NCBI GenBank assembly: GCA_035487295.1
Contig: DATHMH010000042.1
Coordinates: 173,787 to 237,786 of the forward strand
Source: QIAW01 sp035487295
GTDB taxonomy: Bacteria; Acidobacteriota; Terriglobia; Terriglobales; Acidobacteriaceae
Reading direction: 5' to 3'
DNA: 64,000 nucleotides
Position numbers and translations under genes: made by a program
The notes under the pieces: generated by a model
Databases searched by the model: none
What the model was told of the DNA's origin: nothing
Seen by the model: only the letters and a program-made list of their open reading frames with translations
Shown here: piece by piece, positions 35,419 to 44,610 of the stretch
Numbering within the stretch: position 1 is the first letter of the stretch
Layout: each line of letters starts with the position of its first letter

Positions 35419-36267
35419 ATGCCCGCAAATCCATTTAACGGCCACACTGACTATGGCGTCGGCATTGGCCTGCGAATCCCGCACTACGAGCATATCTTCG
35501 AAAAAAAACCGGTCGTGGACTGGTTCGAGATCATCTCTGAAAACTTCATGGTTGATGGCGGACGGCCCTTGTATGTTCTCGATCAGATCCTGGAAAGGTA
35601 TCGCGTGGTTCAGCATGGGGTTTCCATGTACTTTGGCTCCGCCGAGCCTTTGAACCGCGAGCATCTGAAGCGTCTGAAAACTCTGGTAAAGCGCACCAAG
35701 ACACCCTGGCTCACCGATCACCTGTGCTGGGGAAGCGTAGACGGGCGCTACTCACATGACCTGCTGCCCATGCCCTACACCTTTGAAGCGGCCAGGCGGA
35801 CCGCGCAGAAAATCCGTGAGGTGCGCGATTTCCTGGAAGTTCCTATCGCCGTCGAAAACGTGAGCAGCTATGCCGAGTTCCATGTCTCTGAGATGACCGA
35901 ATGGGAATTTCTCAATGAAGTTGTGGAAGATGCCGACTGCGGCATTCTGCTCGATGTAAATAATATCTATGTGTCATCGCAGAACCACAGTTTCAATCCT
36001 ATGGATTACGTCGATAACGTTCCGCGTGAACGTGTGGCGCAGATGCATATTGCCGGGCATTCCAAGTACAGGAAATATATTCTCGATACCCATGATCATC
36101 CGGTGATTGACCCTGTGTGGGAGCTTTACGCACGAGCTATTGAACGAGTGGGTCCCACGGCAACATTACTGGAGTGGGATGACCGCATCCCGTCTTTCGA
36201 AGAAGTTCACAATGAGGCCCTCAAAGCCACGCAATACGTCCCGGCAAAGGTGCAGGTGGCCTCATGA
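35419..36267 (+). CDS. bufB: DUF692 multinuclear iron oxidase (MNIO, BufB-like)
   Basis: A 282-residue TIM-barrel enzyme of the DUF692/MbnB/TglH/BufB family, which uses two or three iron ions and oxygen to modify cysteines of RiPP precursors. Recognisable parts are GIGLRIPHYEHIF, VDWFEIISENFM, VQHGVSMYFG (His ligand), WLTDHLCW (Asp, His), VPIAVENVSSYAEF (Glu), CGILLDVNNIYV (Asp, Asn), QMHIAGHSKY (His), DTHDHPVID and LLEWDDRIP. Its position after two Cys-rich precursors and before a DUF2063 gene identifies them as its likely substrates. BufC overlaps by four bases (ATGA). Iron-dependent, cytoplasmic. Confidence 0.93.
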   Translation: MPANPFNGHTDYGVGIGLRIPHYEHIFEKKPVVDWFEIISENFMVDGGRPLYVLDQILERYRVVQHGVSMYFGSAEPLNREHLKRLKTLVKRTKTPWLTDHLCWGSVDGRYSHDLLPMPYTFEAARRTAQKIREVRDFLEVPIAVENVSSYAEFHVSEMTEWEFLNEVVEDADCGILLDVNNIYVSSQNHSFNPMDYVDNVPRERVAQMHIAGHSKYRKYILDTHDHPVIDPVWELYARAIERVGPTATLLEWDDRIPSFEEVHNEALKATQYVPAKVQVAS

Positions 36268-37145
36268 ATCTCGAGGAACTGCAGCGCGCGGTGTTCGATG
36301 TGATTCGCCAGCCTCTTACCCCGTCGGAAAAAATGCGTTCTCATACTCTTGACGGCAGGTCCACAAAAGAGATCGCGGAATCGATCATCAAACCGAATGA
36401 GCGGCTGACGTCGTCTGAGCGGCTGGAAATCTATAATCGAGTTTATTGGTTCCGCATTCTTTCCGCCCTGGCGGAAGATTTTCCCGGGCTGAGGGCCATC
36501 ATCGGAGAGCGGCGGTTTGAGAAGTTGTCTGTGGCTTACCTGGCGGAGTTGCCTTCAGAATCGTTCACGCTGCGTAACCTCGGCTCCCGCCTGGAAAAAT
36601 GGCTGATGAACCATCTGGAGTTTGCCCCTAAAGTTGAACGCATCGCCATGGATATGGTCCGGCTCGAGTGGGCTGACATAGAAGCATTCGATGGCCCGGA
36701 ATGGCTGCCGCTCAAACAGGAGGACTTGGCCAAACTCGGCGAAGATCCGGTCTTCTTCCTGCAGCCGCATCTGAGTTTGCTTGACCTTGCTTATCCCGTG
36801 GATGAACTGCTCTTGAGTATCCGCCATAACGACGAACAGGATATCGATATCGCCAGCAACGTAGTGACGGCCCGTAATCCGCGGCATCGTGCTAAACATC
36901 TATCGCTGCCTAAACCGGAAAAGGTATATTTGGTGGTCCACCGGCAAGATCATAGTGTCTACTTCAAGAGGCTTACACCGGATGCCTTCGCTCTGCTGCG
37001 CGCGCTTCGCGAGGGCAAGCCGCTCTCGGAAGCCATCGAGGCCTCGGTCAACTGGTCGAACGAGAGTGTGGAACATGTGAGCGGGCAGCTGCATGACTGG
37101 TTTGCCAACTGGTCGTCACTGGGATGGTTTGCCCAAAAGCCCTGA
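36264..37145 (+). CDS. bufC: DUF2063 (HvfC/BufC-like) partner protein
   Basis: A 293-residue protein with the DUF2063 N-terminal domain (LEELQRAVFDVIRQPLTPSE and RLEIYNRVYWFRILSALAEDFPGLRAIIGERRF, in parts) and a C-terminal helical/wHTH-like domain. In other MNIO loci this protein binds the precursor leader and the enzyme as a recognition partner. ATG 36264 overlaps the bufB stop. The DoxX gene follows 13 bases later. No cofactor motif seen. Confidence 0.9.
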   Translation: MNLEELQRAVFDVIRQPLTPSEKMRSHTLDGRSTKEIAESIIKPNERLTSSERLEIYNRVYWFRILSALAEDFPGLRAIIGERRFEKLSVAYLAELPSESFTLRNLGSRLEKWLMNHLEFAPKVERIAMDMVRLEWADIEAFDGPEWLPLKQEDLAKLGEDPVFFLQPHLSLLDLAYPVDELLLSIRHNDEQDIDIASNVVTARNPRHRAKHLSLPKPEKVYLVVHRQDHSVYFKRLTPDAFALLRALREGKPLSEAIEASVNWSNESVEHVSGQLHDWFANWSSLGWFAQKP

Positions 37146-37158
37146 ACGCAATCAAATT

Positions 37159-37665
37159 ATGAAATCGTTGATGAAATTCATTGACTCCGCCTACTCCTGG
37201 TTTCTGCGGCTGGCTAATCTGGGCCAGCATCCCTTCCTGCTCGCCATCCGTCTTTACTTTGGTTGGCAGTTCTACCAGACCGGGAGGGGCAAGCTGGCAG
37301 ACATCTCTAAAGTTGTGGAGTATTTCACGAGCCTGAACATTCCTGCTCCCGCCCTTAACGCGCATTTCATCGCGTGGCTTGAAACCGTTGGCGGGATCAT
37401 GCTCATGCTCGGGCTGGCCTCGCGCCTGATGGCAATACCGATGGCGATTGATATGATCGTCGCCTACGTGGTTGCCGACAACGAGGCGCTGCACTCGATC
37501 TTCTCTGACCCCGACAAATTTACCGGAGCTGCTCCTTATAATTTCCTGTTTATCTTTCTGCTGATCCTTTTCTTCGGCCCTGGATTTTTTTCATTCGATA
37601 CCCTCATACGTTGGTTCCGCAAGAAGCGCGAGCTAACCTCAGCAATCAGTGGAGCTTCGGGTTGA
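37159..37665 (+). CDS. DoxX-family membrane protein
   Basis: A 168-residue protein with four membrane spans, DoxX-like (LAIRLYFGWQFYQTGRGKL, LETVGGIMLMLGLASRLMAIPMAIDMIVAYVVA in parts, and the C-terminal LFIFLLILFFGPGFFSFD). DoxX proteins are often found as the fourth gene of MNIO/bufferin operons, where they may help redox or thiol handling at the membrane; this is inferred from context. ATG at 37159 is 13 bases after the bufC stop. Confidence 0.88.
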   Translation: MKSLMKFIDSAYSWFLRLANLGQHPFLLAIRLYFGWQFYQTGRGKLADISKVVEYFTSLNIPAPALNAHFIAWLETVGGIMLMLGLASRLMAIPMAIDMIVAYVVADNEALHSIFSDPDKFTGAAPYNFLFIFLLILFFGPGFFSFDTLIRWFRKKRELTSAISGASG

Positions 37666-37763
37666 AGTTGAAAATGGGTTGCACAGCTCCAGAAAATAAA
37701 CAATGACCGGGCTGTCTTTCGCTCTGGGGAAAATACTTCACGAAAGATAGATACAATAAAAGT

Positions 37764-38744
37764 GTGTACCTGTTCTCACGGCATACGCTTTCTGGTCTCA
37801 GCAAACTTCACATATTTATTCCATTGCTATCGTTATTCATTTCTCCACTGAATGCTCAGCAATCCGCTTCCCAGCACGTTGTCATGGCTGTGCCAGATGG
37901 AAAGATCGATATCACGCTGCCCGATGATCCGTTGAACGTCTCGCGCCAGGACCTGCTCAACTGGGTTCAGACTGCCGCGAACGCGGTTTCGCGTTACTAT
38001 GGGCGCTTTCCGGTTCCGCACCTTACCTTGCAGATTCACGCCGGCCATGGCTCCGGCATCCGCCACGGAGTTACCTTCCCGCGCGGTGGAGGGTTGATCA
38101 TGATCACCGTCGGCGACCAGACCGATCTTCCCGACCTCGAAGATGATTGGACGTTGACCCACGAGATGATCCACCTGGCTTTTCCCTCGATGGCGGAAAA
38201 TCATCACTGGATCGAAGAGGGGATTTCAACTTATGTTGAGCCGGTTGCGCGCGCGCAGGCAGGCAGCTTTCCCGTCGCTGAGGTGTGGAAGCAATTCATT
38301 CGCGACATGCCCAAGGGTCAGCCCGAAGCGGGCGATGAAGGACTCGACAATACGCCCACATGGGGACGAACGTATTGGGGCGGAGCTATGTTCTGCCTGC
38401 TGGCCGATGTGCAAATTCGCGAACGCACAAACAATCGCAAGGGATTACCGGACGCGCTGCGCGCCATTCTGGCTCGCGGCAACATAACCCAGGATTGGGA
38501 AATTGAAAAAGCCCTGGCCATTGGAGATGCCGCGACCGGAACCGATGTGTTGCAGAAACTCTATCAGCAAATGGGAGCCAAGCCGGACCCCGTTGATCTG
38601 AAGCAGCTTTGGCAGAAGCTTGGGGTTGAACTTACCGCCGATGGCGAGGTCCACTACGACGACAAAGCACCAGAAGCCGCCATCCGCCAGGCTATTACCG
38701 CACAAGAGAAGCAGCAATCGACTCAGAACAAAGCCAAATCATAA
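37764..38744 (+). CDS. Secreted gluzincin-like metallopeptidase
   Basis: A 326-residue protein with a signal-like N-terminus (LHIFIPLLSLFISPLNAQ). The zinc site is HEMIHLAF (His, Glu, His) with the third ligand Glu in WIEEGISTYVE, the arrangement of gluzincin (M1/M61-like or peptidase MA-like) enzymes. The C-terminal part (LPDALRAILARGN, LQKLYQQMG) is helical. It starts with GTG at 37764. It is downstream of the DoxX gene but separated by about 100 bases, so membership of that operon is unlikely. Substrate unknown. Confidence 0.82.
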   Translation: MYLFSRHTLSGLSKLHIFIPLLSLFISPLNAQQSASQHVVMAVPDGKIDITLPDDPLNVSRQDLLNWVQTAANAVSRYYGRFPVPHLTLQIHAGHGSGIRHGVTFPRGGGLIMITVGDQTDLPDLEDDWTLTHEMIHLAFPSMAENHHWIEEGISTYVEPVARAQAGSFPVAEVWKQFIRDMPKGQPEAGDEGLDNTPTWGRTYWGGAMFCLLADVQIRERTNNRKGLPDALRAILARGNITQDWEIEKALAIGDAATGTDVLQKLYQQMGAKPDPVDLKQLWQKLGVELTADGEVHYDDKAPEAAIRQAITAQEKQQSTQNKAKS

Positions 38745-38880
38745 CCGCCACGGTTGTTGTTAATAAACCATGAAAATCGGCAGGATCGCCGCAACATCTC
38801 CAGCGGGGTCACGTAAAATCATGTTCGCACGAATCGTCTTCGGTTGCTCGATACTTTTGCCTGTCTGGAGATTCCGTTTC

Positions 38881-40053
38881 ATGGCTTATTTCTTTCGTCT
38901 GCGTTGTGCTGCAACAATCGTCTGTTTCATCTCGCTCGCCGGCATCGCGGCCCTTGCCCAACAGTCTCCACGCACTCACAAATCAGCCAAGAATTGGGGT
39001 TTTGCCGTCTCCGGAGATTCCCGTAATTGCGGCAACGTTGTCATGCCGGCCATTGCAGCAGCGGTAAAGAAAGACGGGGAGGAGTTCTACTGGCATCTGG
39101 GAGACTTCCGCGTCATCTCCAGACCTGACGAAGACTACCTTGCCGAGCCCAGCGTGAAGGCCAAACTCGACGGGAAAGCGTCTGACAAGGCCAGCTATCT
39201 CTCTGCCGCGTGGGACGACTTTCTTTCCCACCAGATTGCGCTCTTTGCTCCCGTTCCCGTTTATCTTGCGCCAGGCAACCACGAGACCGCAGCGCCCAAG
39301 ACCCATGATGACCTGTTAAACAAGTTTCAAAGCTGGTTTGATAAGCCGGAACTGAAAGCGCAACGCCTTAAAGACGACCCGTCGGCAACCGCGCCCACCG
39401 CTTACTATCATTGGATCAGGAATGGCGTTGATTTCATCAGTCTTGATAATTCGTTAAATTCCGCTTACGACGAGAAGCAACTCAAATGGTTCTTCGCTCT
39501 GGTTTCGCGCGACGAAGCCGATAAGAACATCCGCACCATCGTGGTTGGCATGCACGAAGCCCTTCCCGACAGCCTCTCCGCCGGGCACAGCATGTGCAGC
39601 AGTTCGGATGGCATTACCTCCGGGCGCGCCGTATACAAAGCCCTGGTCCATGCGCAACAGACGGCGCACAAGAAAGTGTATGTGCTGGCCAGCCATTCAC
39701 ATTTCTATCTGGAAAACGCCTATAACACGCCTTACTGGAATGACCCAAAGAATGGCGGAGTCGTGTTGCCGGGATGGGTTGTCGGCACCGCCGGCGCGGT
39801 TCGCTACAAGCTGCCGCCCAACCTGCCGCCGGGCACTGTTGCCCATGATCACGTATATGGATATGTGACCGGCACCGTCGCAGCCGACGGCGCCATCACT
39901 TTCGCCTTCCATGAGCTAAGTGAGGACGCATTGAAGCAGGCCAAAACGGCCGACTACACAGATGATTTCATCGACCAATGTTTCAACCAGAATCCGCCGA
40001 TTAAAGATATGAAGTGGTTTAACGAGGAAGATCCCTGCAAAGAGAAGCACTAA
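38881..40053 (+). CDS. Secreted metallophosphoesterase
   Basis: A 390-residue protein with a signal peptide (LRCAATIVCFISLAGIAALAQ). Calcineurin-like motifs are AVSGDSRNCGN, WHLGDFRV, LAPGNHETAA, VVGMHEALPD and LASHSHFYLEN, with the last in place of the usual GHxH. The fold is therefore a variant metallophosphoesterase. ATG at 38881 gives a normal signal peptide and has GGAG ten bases upstream; earlier in-frame ATGs (38770, 38821) would give longer odd N-termini. Substrate unknown. Confidence 0.8.
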   Translation: MAYFFRLRCAATIVCFISLAGIAALAQQSPRTHKSAKNWGFAVSGDSRNCGNVVMPAIAAAVKKDGEEFYWHLGDFRVISRPDEDYLAEPSVKAKLDGKASDKASYLSAAWDDFLSHQIALFAPVPVYLAPGNHETAAPKTHDDLLNKFQSWFDKPELKAQRLKDDPSATAPTAYYHWIRNGVDFISLDNSLNSAYDEKQLKWFFALVSRDEADKNIRTIVVGMHEALPDSLSAGHSMCSSSDGITSGRAVYKALVHAQQTAHKKVYVLASHSHFYLENAYNTPYWNDPKNGGVVLPGWVVGTAGAVRYKLPPNLPPGTVAHDHVYGYVTGTVAADGAITFAFHELSEDALKQAKTADYTDDFIDQCFNQNPPIKDMKWFNEEDPCKEKH

Positions 40054-40142
40054 GCCGCAGGGGAATCATTTGGCGGCTACCGCTTTACCCAACGCCATGG
40101 AACTGGTCCATAAATGGTTTGGAAGAGATCGGAGACGGTGCT

Positions 40143-40811
40143 TCAAAGCTCGCTGACAAGCTCTATGGGGAATCCTATTGCGCGGAGCTCTCTGCTGAGC
40201 TGCGTGCCCGATTGAAATTGAATTCCGTGGATGCCAAGCTCGCGCGCACCCCTTACGTTTGCCTCGCGATCATCAATAAAGAGGGCCTGCGAGGGATGCA
40301 CCTTGAGACATTCCAGGCAGTGCTGATAGATGCCCGCACCGGGTTTGATTACGCCGATCTCGGAGGAGAAGACATGACAGTCAAAATCGCTGAGCCACTG
40401 AAAGTTCTTGCGGACATGAATGACCATATCCTCGGGCATGTTTGACAGGATCGCGGTTTTGATTCCCGCCGAACGCAGGTCTTTCGCCCACTTCATCATT
40501 TCGACATTAATCGTGGACCACATCTCCACGTCCCACGCGCTCAGTGTTCCGACCTGGTTGCCGCCAATCTTCACTCCGGCATCGTGTGCCAGCTTCATCC
40601 AGTAAGCGTCCGCGGTTAAATCGCCCAGGTCATAGAGCCCGCGGTTTCGCATGTACAACTCGGGGAAATCTTTGGGACTCACCTGAAAAACACTCGCCAT
40701 GCGGCCAATCGCCTCCGGTGTGGGCGGATGGCACAGAACCTCGCCGTAGTCGAAGATAACTGCGCGTATGTGCATGAGCCCGTTTGAGTCCGGTTGTGTG
40801 CTCTGGGGCAT
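40143..40811 (-). CDS. HAD-superfamily hydrolase (HAD-IA-like)
   Basis: A 222-residue HAD phosphatase. Motif I is FDYGEVLCHP (Asp nucleophile, with Gly in the place of the usual acid/base Asp, as in epoxide-hydrolase-like HADs), motif II is AILSNMP (Ser), motif III the Lys in GVIKPGAGIYQ, and motif IV ALFIDDREANVRGA. Length fits HAD-IA. Start could be M13 (MHIRAVIFDYG). The plus-strand frame inside this gene is a shadow. Convergent with the metallophosphoesterase. Substrate unknown. Confidence 0.87.
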   Translation of the reverse strand: MPQSTQPDSNGLMHIRAVIFDYGEVLCHPPTPEAIGRMASVFQVSPKDFPELYMRNRGLYDLGDLTADAYWMKLAHDAGVKIGGNQVGTLSAWDVEMWSTINVEMMKWAKDLRSAGIKTAILSNMPEDMVIHVRKNFQWLSDFDCHVFSSEIGVIKPGAGIYQHCLECLKVHPSQALFIDDREANVRGARELGIHGIQFQSGTQLSRELRAIGFPIELVSEL

Positions 40812-40838
40812 TGCCTCTCCAGTTTGAATGTTAGCTGC

Positions 40839-40844
40839 TACAAT
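40839..40844 (+). promoter_or_regulatory. Candidate -10 element of guaB
   Basis: TACAAT lies 33 bases before the guaB ATG in a 60-base spacer. No good -35 is found at the proper distance, so this is weak. Confidence 0.3.
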
Positions 40845-40877
40845 AGAAGTTTACCTACCCGGCGCGAGACCTGACAT

Positions 40878-42383
40878 ATGATTAATTTTCCTGTTCCCGA
40901 GGCATTGACCTTTGACGACGTATTACTTCTACCTGCCCGCTCTGAGGTAGTTCCGGCCAACGCGGACACCCGCACCCGGCTCTCGCGCAACATCACGCTG
41001 AACATCCCTCTCATCAGCGCCGCCATGGATACCGTTACCGAATCGCGTCTGGCCATCGCCATGGCGCAGCAGGGCGGGCTGGGGATTATCCACCGCAACC
41101 TTACGATTGAGCAGCAATCTAGCGAGGTAGACAAAGTAAAGCGCTCGGAGAGCGGCATGATCGTTGACCCGGTCACCATGTCGCCCGAAGCCAAAATTTC
41201 TGACGCCCTTGAGGTCATGCGCAAATTCAAAATCTCGGGCGTCCCCATTACCAAGAACAAAAAGCTGGTCGGCATTCTCACCAATCGCGACCTGCGCTTT
41301 GAGACCCGCACCGATATCCCTATCAGCAAGGTCATGACCAAGAAGGACCTCATCACAGTGCCGGTGGGCACCACGCTGGAGGAAGCGGAAAAAATCCTGC
41401 ACCAGCACCGCGTGGAGAAACTTTTGGTCGTTGATGACAAGTACACGCTCAAGGGCCTGATCACTGTCAAAGACATCCAGAAAAAACTTAAATACCCTGA
41501 CGCCGCCAAAGACAGCCAGGGACGCCTGCGCGTGGGCGCCGCCATCGGCGCCACCGGCGACTTCATGGAGCGCGCCCAGGAGATGCTGAAAACCAAAGTT
41601 GACGTGCTCGCCATTGACAGCGCCCACGGCCATTCCAGCCGCGTGATTGCAGCGGTGAAGGCGATCAAGTCGCGCTTCCCCGAGGTTGATCTGCTCGCCG
41701 GCAACGTAGCCACTTTCGACGGCGCCTGTGAACTGGTGCGCGCCGGCGTGGACGCGGTCAAGGTTGGCGTTGGTCCCGGCTCCATCTGCACCACCCGCAT
41801 TGTCACCGGCGCCGGCGTGCCGCAGATCACTGCCATTGCCGAGGCCGCGCGCGCCTGCCGCGATGCTGAAGTTCCAGTCATCGCCGATGGCGGCATCAAA
41901 TACTCCGGCGACATCACCAAGGCCATCGCCGCCGGGGCCAGCGTGGTCATGGTTGGCTCGCTTTTCGCCGGAACCGAGGAATCGCCCGGCGAGACCATTC
42001 TGTACCAGGGACGCTCGTTCAAGGCCTATCGCGGCATGGGGTCGCTCTCTGCCATGGCCGCAGGATCGAGCGAACGCTATATGCAAAGCGCCGAACCTGA
42101 TTCCTCCGCCGCCCTCAACGTTGAACACGATGATGGCAACCGCCTGGGCAAAATGGTGCCGGAAGGAATCGAAGGCCGCGTGCCTTACCGCGGCACCGTG
42201 GCTGCCATGGTCTATCAGCTTGTGGGCGGATTGCGCTCGGGCATGGGCTACTGCGGATGCGCCAGCCTGGAAGAGCTGCAGAAGAAGGCGCGTTTCGTGC
42301 GCATCTCCAATGCCGGCCTGCGCGAAAGCCACGTGCACGACGTGGTCATCACCCGCGAAGCGCCGAATTACAGGCTGGAATGA
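40878..42383 (+). CDS. guaB: Inosine-5-monophosphate dehydrogenase
   Basis: A 501-residue IMPDH, which oxidises IMP to XMP in GTP synthesis. The TIM barrel is interrupted by a pair of CBS domains (about 95-210, VTMSPEAKISDALEVMRK and KVMTKKDLITVPVGTTLEEA). The catalytic loop is GPGSICTTRIVTGAG with the active Cys, followed by IADGGIKYSGDITKAIAAGA and the flap YRGMGSLSAM. Full length with no defect. ATG 40878. Cytoplasmic. The long spurious frames on the opposite strand come from its GC-rich codon use. Confidence 0.97.
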   Translation: MINFPVPEALTFDDVLLLPARSEVVPANADTRTRLSRNITLNIPLISAAMDTVTESRLAIAMAQQGGLGIIHRNLTIEQQSSEVDKVKRSESGMIVDPVTMSPEAKISDALEVMRKFKISGVPITKNKKLVGILTNRDLRFETRTDIPISKVMTKKDLITVPVGTTLEEAEKILHQHRVEKLLVVDDKYTLKGLITVKDIQKKLKYPDAAKDSQGRLRVGAAIGATGDFMERAQEMLKTKVDVLAIDSAHGHSSRVIAAVKAIKSRFPEVDLLAGNVATFDGACELVRAGVDAVKVGVGPGSICTTRIVTGAGVPQITAIAEAARACRDAEVPVIADGGIKYSGDITKAIAAGASVVMVGSLFAGTEESPGETILYQGRSFKAYRGMGSLSAMAAGSSERYMQSAEPDSSAALNVEHDDGNRLGKMVPEGIEGRVPYRGTVAAMVYQLVGGLRSGMGYCGCASLEELQKKARFVRISNAGLRESHVHDVVITREAPNYRLE

Positions 42384-42427
42384 TTTACGATTTAAGAATT
42401 ACGAATTGGTTCTGAAATCTTAAATCA
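42383..42427. repeat. GATTTACGATT-family repeat after guaB
   Basis: TGATTTACGATTTAAGAATT followed by ACGAATTGG and a partial inverted copy TCTGAAATCTTAAATC. It starts at the guaB stop codon and fills the spacer before the VanZ gene. Confidence 0.7.
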
Positions 42428-42448
42428 CCGAATCGTTAATCTAAATAT

Positions 42449-42928
42449 TTGCCGAGTGTTCTTGACTTGAATTCTACCTACCGAAGCTTTGTCGTCTATC
42501 TGCTCCCGGCCCTTATCTGGACAGCCGTGGTTCTGCTTGCATCGAATGATGCCTTCTCCGCCGAGCACACCGGCAGCGTATTGGACATATTTCTCGGCTG
42601 GATGCAACCCGCCTCCTTCGATCTCACCCATTTCGTCATTCGCAAGCTCGCTCATCTGACCGAATACGGCATTCTGGGTTTTCTGTGGTTTCGTGCCTGG
42701 CGTGGGACGCGGGCAGGCTGGAGCATCCTATGGGCGCGGCGCGCTTTGGCATTCTGTCTTGCAGTGGCTGCCCTTGATGAGTTCCATCAGAGCTTCGTGC
42801 CCTCACGCACCAGCAGCCCGCGCGATGTGGCCATTGACTGCGTGGGAGTTCTGGTTGCGCTCACTCTTATCCGTTTACGGCGCCGTCAGAGGCCCCAAGC
42901 CGCAGCAGCCGAAGCCAGCTCAGCGTAA
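42449..42928 (+). CDS. VanZ-family membrane protein
   Basis: A 159-residue protein with four membrane spans (FVVYLLPALIWTAVVLLAS first) and the VanZ signature: HFVIRKLAHLTEYGILGFL and LDEFHQSFVPSRTSSPRDVAIDC in pieces (DEFHQSF, SPRDVAID). VanZ proteins are membrane proteins of unknown biochemical role, some of which affect glycopeptide sensitivity. The frame starts with TTG at 42449. Transcribed with or after guaB. Confidence 0.87.
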   Translation: MPSVLDLNSTYRSFVVYLLPALIWTAVVLLASNDAFSAEHTGSVLDIFLGWMQPASFDLTHFVIRKLAHLTEYGILGFLWFRAWRGTRAGWSILWARRALAFCLAVAALDEFHQSFVPSRTSSPRDVAIDCVGVLVALTLIRLRRRQRPQAAAAEASSA

Positions 42929-43015
42929 AGCTTGACCTGCGGCCAAGTGGGAAAACAACTAAGAATTGTTGCATCCGCGCGGCGCCGGGGCTGAAAGCCC
43001 ATTTTGTTTGGCACC

Positions 43016-44326
43016 TCAACACGGGCCTAAAACGCCCGCTCTTCCACGGTAACGTATACGGTATTTGTGAAATCGTATGGTCCTAATTGGCTGAGTGCTG
43101 ATTGCTAAGTGCTTTTTTCTAATTGCTTTTTGCAGCAATAGCATGACGGCTGCAACTACCGCCAATCCGCCTGAAAGATAAAAAGGCAGCGCCGCCCCAA
43201 AATGCTTCCACAACTCGCCGGTGATGAGACTGGAAAGCAGCGTGGCAATGCTGGTAACAAAGAAGAAGATGCCCAGGGCCCGTCCGCGCGCTTCAGGAGC
43301 AATGGTCTGCGCCACTAGAGCGCGCAGCACCGGATCGGTGAGCGAATAATAAATGCCGTAGCCGGTCATGGCTGCCCAGATCGCCGCCCGTGAAGGCGCG
43401 GCTGCAAAGGTGAGATAGACAGCGGCAAAGACGAGATACCCAACAGCAGCTACCACGGGCTTGGAAACTTTATCGCTGATCTTCCCCGCCGGCCAGGCCA
43501 CCAATGTGTATACGAAATTGAATACCAGCCCCAGCAGCGGCGCGTGCGCCGTCGGGATACCAACGTTCTGCGCGCGCAGAATGAGGAACATGTCGCTGGA
43601 ATTTCCCAGCGAGAACAAAGTCACCGCAGCCAGCACATAATAAAAGCTCGCAGGCAAAATGACAGGCCCTGACCTGGAGACTTGTGCGGCGCTCGCCTGG
43701 GCCATGCGTGCATCGGAGCCGTCCTCGGTTGCGCGCTCCTTGCGCGTCTCTTTGGCAAACAACAACACGACCGCAATGGTCAGGAACCCAGGCACGGCAG
43801 CAATCCAGAAGACCATGCGCATCGGCTGGTGCAGCAGGTCGAGGACCAGCAAAGCGATCAGCGGACCAAGAATCGCCCCTGCCGAGTCCATGGCCTGCAA
43901 CAATCCAAATGCAGAGCCCAGCTTTGCTTTGTCCGTGGATTCGGCCAGCATCACGTCGCGCGGCGCGCCACGCAGGCCCTTGGCGGCGCGGTCGGCGAAA
44001 CGGATAAACAGCACCTGCCACCAGGATTTGGCCATGGCCAGCAATGGCTTGACGATGTTCGCAACGGTGTATCCCATGACCACCAGCGGCTTGCGGCGTG
44101 GGAGACGGTCGGTGAGGCGTCCGGAAAAAAGTTTGATAAAAGAAGCGGCGCTTTCGGCGATTCCTTCAATTACTCCCAATTGCGCCGGCCCTGCCCCGAG
44201 CGTAATGAGAAACGCCGGCAAGATCCAGTAGGCCATCTCAGAGGCGGTGTCGTTCAGCAGCGAAGTAACGCCCAGGACATATACGTTGCGAGCCGTCTCT
44301 GTTTGCTGGAAGGTTTCTGTTTGCAT
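43016..44326 (-). CDS. MFS transporter
   Basis: A 436-residue protein with about twelve spans. The MFS loop motif GRLTDRLPRRKPLV, the first span VYVLGVTSLLNDTASEM and ADRAAKGLRGAPRDVMLAE identify a DHA-like/YfmI-type efflux family. The last 30 or so residues, after LLLQKAIRKKHLAIS, run through intergenic repeat sequence (AGCACTTAGCAATCAGCACT) and are unlikely to be conserved. Substrate unknown. Preceded on the same strand by the rplQ terminator. Confidence 0.85.
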   Translation of the reverse strand: MQTETFQQTETARNVYVLGVTSLLNDTASEMAYWILPAFLITLGAGPAQLGVIEGIAESAASFIKLFSGRLTDRLPRRKPLVVMGYTVANIVKPLLAMAKSWWQVLFIRFADRAAKGLRGAPRDVMLAESTDKAKLGSAFGLLQAMDSAGAILGPLIALLVLDLLHQPMRMVFWIAAVPGFLTIAVVLLFAKETRKERATEDGSDARMAQASAAQVSRSGPVILPASFYYVLAAVTLFSLGNSSDMFLILRAQNVGIPTAHAPLLGLVFNFVYTLVAWPAGKISDKVSKPVVAAVGYLVFAAVYLTFAAAPSRAAIWAAMTGYGIYYSLTDPVLRALVAQTIAPEARGRALGIFFFVTSIATLLSSLITGELWKHFGAALPFYLSGGLAVVAAVMLLLQKAIRKKHLAISTQPIRTIRFHKYRIRYRGRAGVLGPC

Positions 44327-44609
44327 CTGAATACCTTAGTTCTACAGGGTCAAGTAGTGGCGGGGAGGGGGTACTACTTTAAGTAGTCGATTCCAAGTTA
44401 AATCATTACGGTTCAATAGCATGCAGCGCCCCCAAGAGTAGTGTTCTGATACATGCTTCTGAGCAATTTCCACATCGATGTATCCCCCGCGCACGGGATT
44501 GAAGCCCCTCGAACTCCAAGCATACTCAATGAAAATGATAAGTGACAATTCCTTAAAGACCAAGGTTTGATATCATTGCGCATGAATTAACCGTATCGCA
44601 GCTGTCGCG
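44327..44609. other. Spacer between the ribosomal operon end and the MFS gene
   Basis: A 73-codon frame on the minus strand (44342-44563) has no recognisable similarity, poor codon character and no clear ribosome binding site, so I do not call a gene. The MFS promoter should lie here. Confidence 0.4.
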
Positions 44610-44610
44610 G

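Noticed and set aside
17349..40053. The two secreted metallophosphoesterases as parts of one system
   Set aside because: They are 19 kb apart, differ in architecture and share no operon partners.
40119..40445. 108-codon plus-strand frame
   Set aside because: Antisense to the HAD hydrolase gene, whose motifs are complete.
40838..42338. Long minus-strand open frames (up to 469 codons) opposite guaB
   Set aside because: guaB is a complete, fully recognisable gene; the opposite frames arise from its GC-rich third positions and show no domain.
44342..44563. 73-codon minus-strand frame between the MFS gene and rplQ
   Set aside because: No recognised family, no convincing ribosome binding site; kept only as a remark.
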